The notes below the pieces were generated by a model that had not been told where the DNA came from, ran no database searches, and was given only the letters and a program-made list of their open reading frames with translations. From contig DEWO01000163.1 in assembly GCA_002363695.1 (NCBI GenBank), forward strand, positions 13,262-22,350: a stretch of 9,089 bases of DNA, read 5' to 3'. Positions within the stretch are counted from its first letter, which is position 1. Every line of letters begins with the position of its first letter. Positions 5,569 to 9,089 of this stretch are shown here, piece after piece. Origin of the DNA: Prevotella sp. UBA3208. GTDB taxonomy: Bacteria > Bacteroidota > Bacteroidia > Bacteroidales > Bacteroidaceae. The position numbers and the translations under genes were made by a program.

Positions 5569-6699
5569 ATGAGCACCTACGTTGAGAGTCTGAACACGCT
5601 GACACGGCAATACAACGATGCCATCCGCGCCCTGATAGCCTCCTATGACATGGAGACGAGTCAGTCTGTGCTGAATTTAGGCTCCTCACGCCTGCGCCGC
5701 CAATACTCCCAGAAGTACGATGTGCTGAAGGGCGAATATACGCGGAAGCGCCGTCAGCTGTTCAACGACTACAAGCTGGCCAACCCCAAGTGGTTCCGCT
5801 GGCGCAAAATCTGGGGATGGACTTTCGTCGTCGGCGTCCTTCTGGCAATGGTATGCTGCGGAGCATACATGCCCGCTGATGAGAGTGCACCCACTTCCAG
5901 CGCCGTCATGGACGGTTCCTCTGCTGAGACTGAGACGACCTATTGGAATGCAGACAACATTCCCATTCCCTACCTGCAAGACGCCACACAATATGTCTCC
6001 AACCCCGACGGTGTGCTGACCCAAGGGGCCGTGGACCGCATGAACATCACGCTCCAGAAGCTCGAGAAAGAACTGGGCATACAGCCTGTCGTCATTGTTG
6101 TCAACCACATCGAGAACGACGACCCCTTCCGCATGGCACAGGATGTCGGCAACAAGTACGGTGTAGGTCTTGACGACCGTGGACTCATGGTGGTCGTTGG
6201 CTATCAGGACCATTCCATCAATATGTCGCCGGGACGCTCTCTGGAGGGCGACCTTACCGATGCCGAGTGTCACCGGCTGGAACAGCGCTATGTGGTTCCA
6301 GCCATGCGTGCCGAGATGCCCGACAGCGGAATGATATACTTGGTAGAAGGACTCTACTCTACCCTCCAGCAAAAAGAACTGCCTCAGATGTCGCAACTGT
6401 CAGGTCAGTATGACGACGAACTCGACGACGAGGCTGCTGCTGCCATCGGACTGGCCTTCCTTTTCCTCACGGGCTGGTGCATCTTCTATCTCCGCCTGAA
6501 CCGAAAGTACCAATGGCTGGGACTGTTGGGTACCGTACCCCTCATCGTCAATCCTTTCCGCGTGGTGGAGCACGTCAGCTTTGGCGGAGGCGGCGGTGGC
6601 TTCGGAGGCGGCTTCGGTGGAGGTGGCGGAGGCGGCTTCAGCGGAGGCTCCTTCGGCGGAGGCTCCTTCGGCGGCGGCGGTGCCACCTCCCGCTGGTAA
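5569..6699 (+). CDS. TPM-domain membrane protein with glycine-rich C-terminal tail
   Basis: 376-residue envelope protein related to the TPM (TLP18.3/Psb32/MOLO-1, YgcG-type) family; its molecular function is not established. Order: a charged N-terminal segment at 1-80, likely helical or coiled-coil (RLRRQYSQKYDVLKGEYTRK at 41-60); a membrane helix at about 82-101 (WGWTFVVGVLLAMVCCGAYM); a Ser/Thr-rich linker; the TPM domain at about 132-268 (YVSNPDGVLTQGAVDRMN, IQPVVIVVNHI, GVGLDDRGLMVVVGYQDHSI); an acidic stretch (YDDELDDE, 281-288); two further hydrophobic segments at about 289-308 and 315-329; and a Gly/Phe/Ser tail at 339-371. Typical YgcG proteins begin with a cleaved signal peptide; here an 80-residue, probably cytoplasmic part precedes the first helix. 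Start ATG at 5569, 7 bases after aroE. lemA follows after 44 bases, and TPM-LemA pairing is common in bacteria. An operon member by spacing. Confidence 0.85.
   Translation: MSTYVESLNTLTRQYNDAIRALIASYDMETSQSVLNLGSSRLRRQYSQKYDVLKGEYTRKRRQLFNDYKLANPKWFRWRKIWGWTFVVGVLLAMVCCGAYMPADESAPTSSAVMDGSSAETETTYWNADNIPIPYLQDATQYVSNPDGVLTQGAVDRMNITLQKLEKELGIQPVVIVVNHIENDDPFRMAQDVGNKYGVGLDDRGLMVVVGYQDHSINMSPGRSLEGDLTDAECHRLEQRYVVPAMRAEMPDSGMIYLVEGLYSTLQQKELPQMSQLSGQYDDELDDEAAAAIGLAFLFLTGWCIFYLRLNRKYQWLGLLGTVPLIVNPFRVVEHVSFGGGGGGFGGGFGGGGGGGFSGGSFGGGSFGGGGATSRW
6583..6681 (+). repeat. Glycine-rich coding repeat with a perfect 15-base tandem duplication
   Basis: This stretch encodes the Gly/Phe/Ser tail (residues 339-371) of the TPM protein and is built of GGC/GGA-type codons. 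Within it GCGGAGGCTCCTTCG occurs twice in tandem without a mismatch (6641-6655 and 6656-6670), encoding a repeated Gly-Gly-Ser-Phe-Gly. Such a repeat could change length by slippage in frame. On the opposite strand it produces a proline-rich shadow ORF with no other support. Confidence 0.85.
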
Positions 6700-6701
6700 A
6701 A

Positions 6702-6728
6702 AACATCGAAACATCGAAATCTCGAAAC
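6702..6728. repeat. 8-base tandem array (AACATCGA type) between the TPM gene and lemA
   Basis: Three units with an 8-base period: AACATCGA (6702-6709), AACATCGA (6710-6717) and AATCTCGA (6718-6725), then AAC. The array begins 3 bases after the TPM stop codon and fills more than half of the 44-base gap. A related fragment, ATCGAAACATC, lies at 5-15 in front of menA. It is a different unit from the AACTGTC arrays but sits in the same kind of place. Function unknown. Confidence 0.85.
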
Positions 6729-6743
6729 TACAAAAACAATAAC

Positions 6744-7334
6744 ATGATGAAAATGAACAAGACCCTTATCGCAATTATCGCAGCCGTAGTCATCATCGGC
6801 GGTTGGGCTGCAAGTAGTTACAACTCTATGGTCGGTGAGCAGGAGAAGGCTACCACCGCTTTGGCTAACGTGCAGTCAGCCTATCAGCGTCGTGCCGACC
6901 TCATCCCCAACTTGGTAGAGACCGTCAAGGGCTATGCCTCGCACGAGAAGGAGACCCTGGAGGGTGTTGTCAACGCCCGCAGCAAGGCTACTCAGGTAAC
7001 CCTCGACCCCGAGAACATGACGCCCGAGAAACTGAAGGAGTTCCAGCAGGCTCAGGGCGAGCTGGGTGCCGCCCTCGGCCGACTGATTGCCATTCAGGAG
7101 AACTATCCCGACCTGAAAGCCAACGAGAACTTCCGCGACCTGCAGGTTCAGCTCGAAGGTACTGAGAACCGCATCAACGAGGCCCGCAACAAGTTCAACG
7201 CCGTTGTGCAGGATTACAATGTCACCATCCGCCGCTTCCCCAAGAACATCCTTGCCGGCCTTTTCGGTTTTGACAAGATGACCAAGTTCGAGGCCGAGGC
7301 CGGTGCCGAGAAAGCTCCCCAAGTGAAATTCTAA
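6744..7334 (+). CDS. lemA: LemA family membrane protein
   Basis: 196-residue protein with one N-terminal membrane helix (residues 6-22, LIAIIAAVVIIGGWAAS range) followed by a long soluble helical domain expected outside the cytoplasmic membrane. LemA signatures are clear: SAYQRRADLIPNLVETVKGY (45-64), SHEKETLEGVVNAR (66-79), LGRLIAIQENYPDLKANENF (111-130), LQVQLEGTENRINEARNKFN (133-152) and the terminal FPKNILAGLFGFDK (165-178). The family has no agreed biochemical role. It is often next to TPM-domain or HtpX-type genes, which fits the gene directly upstream. Start: ATG at 6744 is the first of three nearby in-frame ATGs (6744, 6747, 6753) and gives a short basic N-terminus before the helix; any of the three is possible. 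A strong dyad lies in the gap after its stop. Confidence 0.94.
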   Translation: MMKMNKTLIAIIAAVVIIGGWAASSYNSMVGEQEKATTALANVQSAYQRRADLIPNLVETVKGYASHEKETLEGVVNARSKATQVTLDPENMTPEKLKEFQQAQGELGAALGRLIAIQENYPDLKANENFRDLQVQLEGTENRINEARNKFNAVVQDYNVTIRRFPKNILAGLFGFDKMTKFEAEAGAEKAPQVKF

Positions 7335-7352
7335 GTCCAGTGTTTTAAAGTA

Positions 7353-7373
7353 TGTTGCGATTCTATCGCAACA
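7353..7373 (+). terminator. Perfect 9-base-pair dyad between lemA and purM (terminator, attenuator or operator)
   Basis: TGTTGCGAT (7353-7361) and ATCGCAACA (7365-7373) are perfectly complementary around a 3-base TCT loop. It begins 18 bases after the lemA stop and ends 15 bases before the purM start. As RNA it would form a stable hairpin. It is followed by ATAATAT rather than a run of T, so a classical intrinsic terminator is doubtful. A partial terminator, an mRNA-end stabiliser, a binding site for a dimeric regulator, or a structure controlling purM translation are alternatives. I see no good TTTG/TAnnTTTG promoter in the gap. Confidence 0.5.
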
Positions 7374-7388
7374 ATAATATCTCTGACA

Positions 7389-8552
7389 ATGAACAACCGC
7401 TATATGCAGCGCGGCGTGAGTGCAGCCAAAGAGGACGTACATGCCGCCATCAAGAACATAGACAAAGGCCTCTTCCCACAGGCCTTCTGCAAGATTATCC
7501 CCGACATCCTGGGTGGTGATCCTGAGTATTGCAACATCATGCATGCCGACGGTGCCGGCACCAAGTCGAGCCTCGCCTACATGTACTGGAAGGAGACGGG
7601 CGACCTCTCCGTCTGGAAGGGTATCGCCCAGGACGCCATCGTGATGAACACCGACGACCTGCTGTGCGTGGGTGCCGTAGACAACATCCTCGTCAGCAGC
7701 ACCATCGGACGCAACAAGATGCTCGTGCCGGGCGAGGTCATCTCGGCCATCATCAACGGTACCGACGAGCTGCTCAGCGAGCTGCGCCAGATGGGCATCG
7801 GCATCTACCCCACAGGCGGCGAAACGGCTGACGTAGGCGACCTTGTACGTACCATCATCGTCGACTCTACGGTCACCTGTCGCATGAAGCGTGCTGACGT
7901 CATCGACAATGCCAACATCCGCCCGGGCGACGTCATCGTAGGTCTCTCCAGCACAGGACAAGCCACCTACGAGCATCGTTACAACGGCGGCATGGGCTCC
8001 AACGGCCTGACCTCAGCCCGCCACGATGTCTTTGCCAAGTATCTGGCAGAGAAATATCCCGAGAGCTACGACCACGCAGTACCCGACGACCTGGTGTATA
8101 GCGGCAAGTATCAGTTGACTGATGCCGTCGACGGTTCGCCTGTCGATGCCGGACAGCTGGTGCTCTCCCCCACCCGCACCTATGCTCCCGTCATCAAGCG
8201 CCTGCTTGACGAGTTGCGCCCCGAAATCCACGGCATGGTACATTGCACAGGTGGCGCACAGACCAAGGTGCTGCACTTCGTGGGCGACAACTGCCGCGTC
8301 GTCAAGGACAATATGTTCCCCGTGCCTCCCTTGTTCCGTGCCATCCACGAGTGCTCAGGCACCGACTGGAAGGAGATGTACCAGGTGTTCAACATGGGAC
8401 ACCGCATGGAAATCTACGTCCGTCCCGAAGTGGCCGAACAAGTCATCAACATCTCTCGTTCGTTCAACATCGACGCCCAGGTGGTTGGCCACATCGAGGA
8501 AGGCCCCCGTTCGCTGACCATCAAGAGCGAGTTCGGCAACTTTGACTATTGA
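7389..8552 (+). CDS. purM: Phosphoribosylformylglycinamidine cyclo-ligase (AIR synthase), long Bacteroidetes-type PurM
   Basis: Cytosolic ATP-dependent ring closure of FGAM to AIR in de novo purine synthesis, upstream of the PurC step also encoded here. The 387-residue protein belongs to the PurM/PurL/SelD/ThiL/HypE superfamily. Recognisable elements are HADGAGTKSSLAYMYW (52-67, counterpart of the family GVGTK-LA motif), MNTDDLLCVGA (86-96, conserved Asp pair), PTGGETADVGD (141-151), GDVIVGLSSTG (180-190), LLDELRPEIHGMVHCTGGA (272-290), VFNMGHRMEIYV (333-344) and VVGHIE (365-370). It is about 40 residues longer than the E. coli enzyme (345). The usual SSSGPHSNGYSL-type block is replaced by STGQATYEHRYNGGMGSNGL (187-206), and residues 222-258 look like added or divergent sequence. 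I believe this long form is normal in Bacteroidales. ATG at 7389 gives a full-length N-terminus. The GH2 gene starts one base after its stop. Confidence 0.9.
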   Translation: MNNRYMQRGVSAAKEDVHAAIKNIDKGLFPQAFCKIIPDILGGDPEYCNIMHADGAGTKSSLAYMYWKETGDLSVWKGIAQDAIVMNTDDLLCVGAVDNILVSSTIGRNKMLVPGEVISAIINGTDELLSELRQMGIGIYPTGGETADVGDLVRTIIVDSTVTCRMKRADVIDNANIRPGDVIVGLSSTGQATYEHRYNGGMGSNGLTSARHDVFAKYLAEKYPESYDHAVPDDLVYSGKYQLTDAVDGSPVDAGQLVLSPTRTYAPVIKRLLDELRPEIHGMVHCTGGAQTKVLHFVGDNCRVVKDNMFPVPPLFRAIHECSGTDWKEMYQVFNMGHRMEIYVRPEVAEQVINISRSFNIDAQVVGHIEEGPRSLTIKSEFGNFDY

Positions 8553-8553
8553 T

Positions 8554-9089
8554 ATGATGAACTACAGGACAATGCTTCTATGCCTTGCAGGCTGCTTCCT
8601 CGCCACAACGGCAAGTGCCAAGGAGGTGGCTCTGCTCGGCAACGTGCCTGCGCGTCAGGCTACATCCTTGAACGGAGCGTGGAACTACATCGTGGACGTG
8701 CAGGAGGAAGGCTACTACGACTACCGCATGAATCCCACACGCTGGGGATTCTTCCGCAACGCCAAGCCTCAGCGTCCAGAAGACCTGATAGAGTACGACT
8801 TCGACAAAGCCCCGACAATGAACGTTCCCGGCGACTGGAACACGCAGGACGAACGGCTGTTCTTCTATGAGGGAACGGTATGGCTGAAACGCAGCTTCGA
8901 GCATCATCCCGAGGCGGGCCGTCGCACCTTATTATATTTCGGAGCAGTCAACTACGATGCCCATGTCTACGTCAACGGACAGAAAGCAGGCCATCACGTG
9001 GGCGGTTTCACACCGTTCAACTACGATGTCACCGAGTTGCTGAAGGATGGCGAGAACACCGTCATCGTGAAGGTCGACAACAAGCGCCA
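8554..9089 (+). CDS. Secreted glycoside hydrolase family 2 protein, N-terminal part (cut by window end)
   Basis: Open to the right edge; about 178 residues are visible. The N-terminus is MMNYRTMLLCLAGCFLATTASA, a signal peptide with a good signal-peptidase I site (ASA before KE). A lipobox-like LAGC sits within it, but the hydrophobic core before that Cys is short. The mature part matches the sugar-binding/jelly-roll domain that opens GH2 enzymes (beta-galactosidase, beta-glucuronidase and similar): SLNGAWNYIVDVQEEGYYDY, then MNVPGDWNTQ, FFYEGTVWLKRSFE, YFGAVNYDAHVYVNGQKAGH, and GGFTPFNYDVTELL with NTVIVKVDN. The catalytic domain is not in the window, so the substrate cannot be named. The protein would work in the periplasm or on the surface, probably in plant or host glycan breakdown. 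ATG codons at 8554 and 8557 are both possible; the first is one base after the purM TGA, implying co-translation or a shared transcript. No promoter is visible. Confidence 0.88.
   Translation, partial: MMNYRTMLLCLAGCFLATTASAKEVALLGNVPARQATSLNGAWNYIVDVQEEGYYDYRMNPTRWGFFRNAKPQRPEDLIEYDFDKAPTMNVPGDWNTQDERLFFYEGTVWLKRSFEHHPEAGRRTLLYFGAVNYDAHVYVNGQKAGHHVGGFTPFNYDVTELLKDGENTVIVKVDNKR

Noticed and set aside
6486..6686. Proline-rich minus-strand ORF opposite the glycine-rich tail
   Set aside because: Its composition is the direct complement of Gly codons (GGC/GGA to GCC/TCC/CCG/CCT frames); no independent support.
6876..7976. Long minus-strand open frame (366 codons) opposite lemA and purM
   Set aside because: Antisense shadow of two conserved genes. 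It runs through the dyad and the intergenic gap without any start signal or recognisable motif.
8580..8870. Plus-strand 96-codon open frame inside the GH2 gene
   Set aside because: It is a shifted frame of the GH2 coding sequence. The real frame, from 8554, stays open to the window end and shows a signal peptide and GH2 motifs.

Overview
The window looks like chromosomal DNA from a Bacteroidales bacterium, most likely Prevotellaceae. The evidence is the Bacteroidetes-type promoters (TTTG, 20 bases, TAnnTTTG), the A-rich start-codon leaders mostly without Shine-Dalgarno sites, the long Bacteroidetes-type PurC and PurM proteins, and short periodic arrays in the gaps between genes. The genus is an inference. 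I see no rRNA, tRNA, CRISPR array, insertion sequence or phage gene. No gap between genes exceeds about 120 bases.

Layout. (1) 33-944 (+) is menA, a menaquinone prenyltransferase. (2) Convergent to it are a 50-residue two-helix membrane microprotein (956-1108, -) and an RluA-family pseudouridine synthase (1134-2024, -). (3) 2025-2141 is a divergent promoter region in which two Bacteroidetes promoters are mirror images around the palindrome CAAATATTTG. (4) Rightward from there all genes are on the + strand and tightly packed: phoH (2142-3110), purC (3088-4035, overlapping phoH), menG/ubiE (4070-4801), aroE (4815-5561), a TPM-domain membrane protein with a glycine-rich tail (5569-6699), lemA (6744-7334), a PurM-type AIR synthase (7389-8552), and the start of a secreted glycoside hydrolase family 2 gene (8554 to the window end).

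How the genes fit together. MenA and MenG carry out the last two steps of menaquinone synthesis, and AroE supplies the shikimate/chorismate precursor, so three genes feed the respiratory quinone. PurC and PurM are two steps of de novo purine synthesis. PhoH and the pseudouridine synthase are likely RNA-related housekeeping proteins. TPM-domain protein plus LemA is a recurrent envelope gene pair of unclear function. The GH2 gene is the only obviously niche-related gene and follows purM after one base.

Most of this is core genome. The points most worth a second look are the mirror-symmetric divergent promoter, the unannotated microprotein, the 7- and 8-base periodic arrays that start at stop codons and fill the gap to the next gene, the long perfect dyad in front of purM, the unusual domain layout of the TPM protein, and the purM-GH2 junction. 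I found no convincing previously undescribed multi-gene system.
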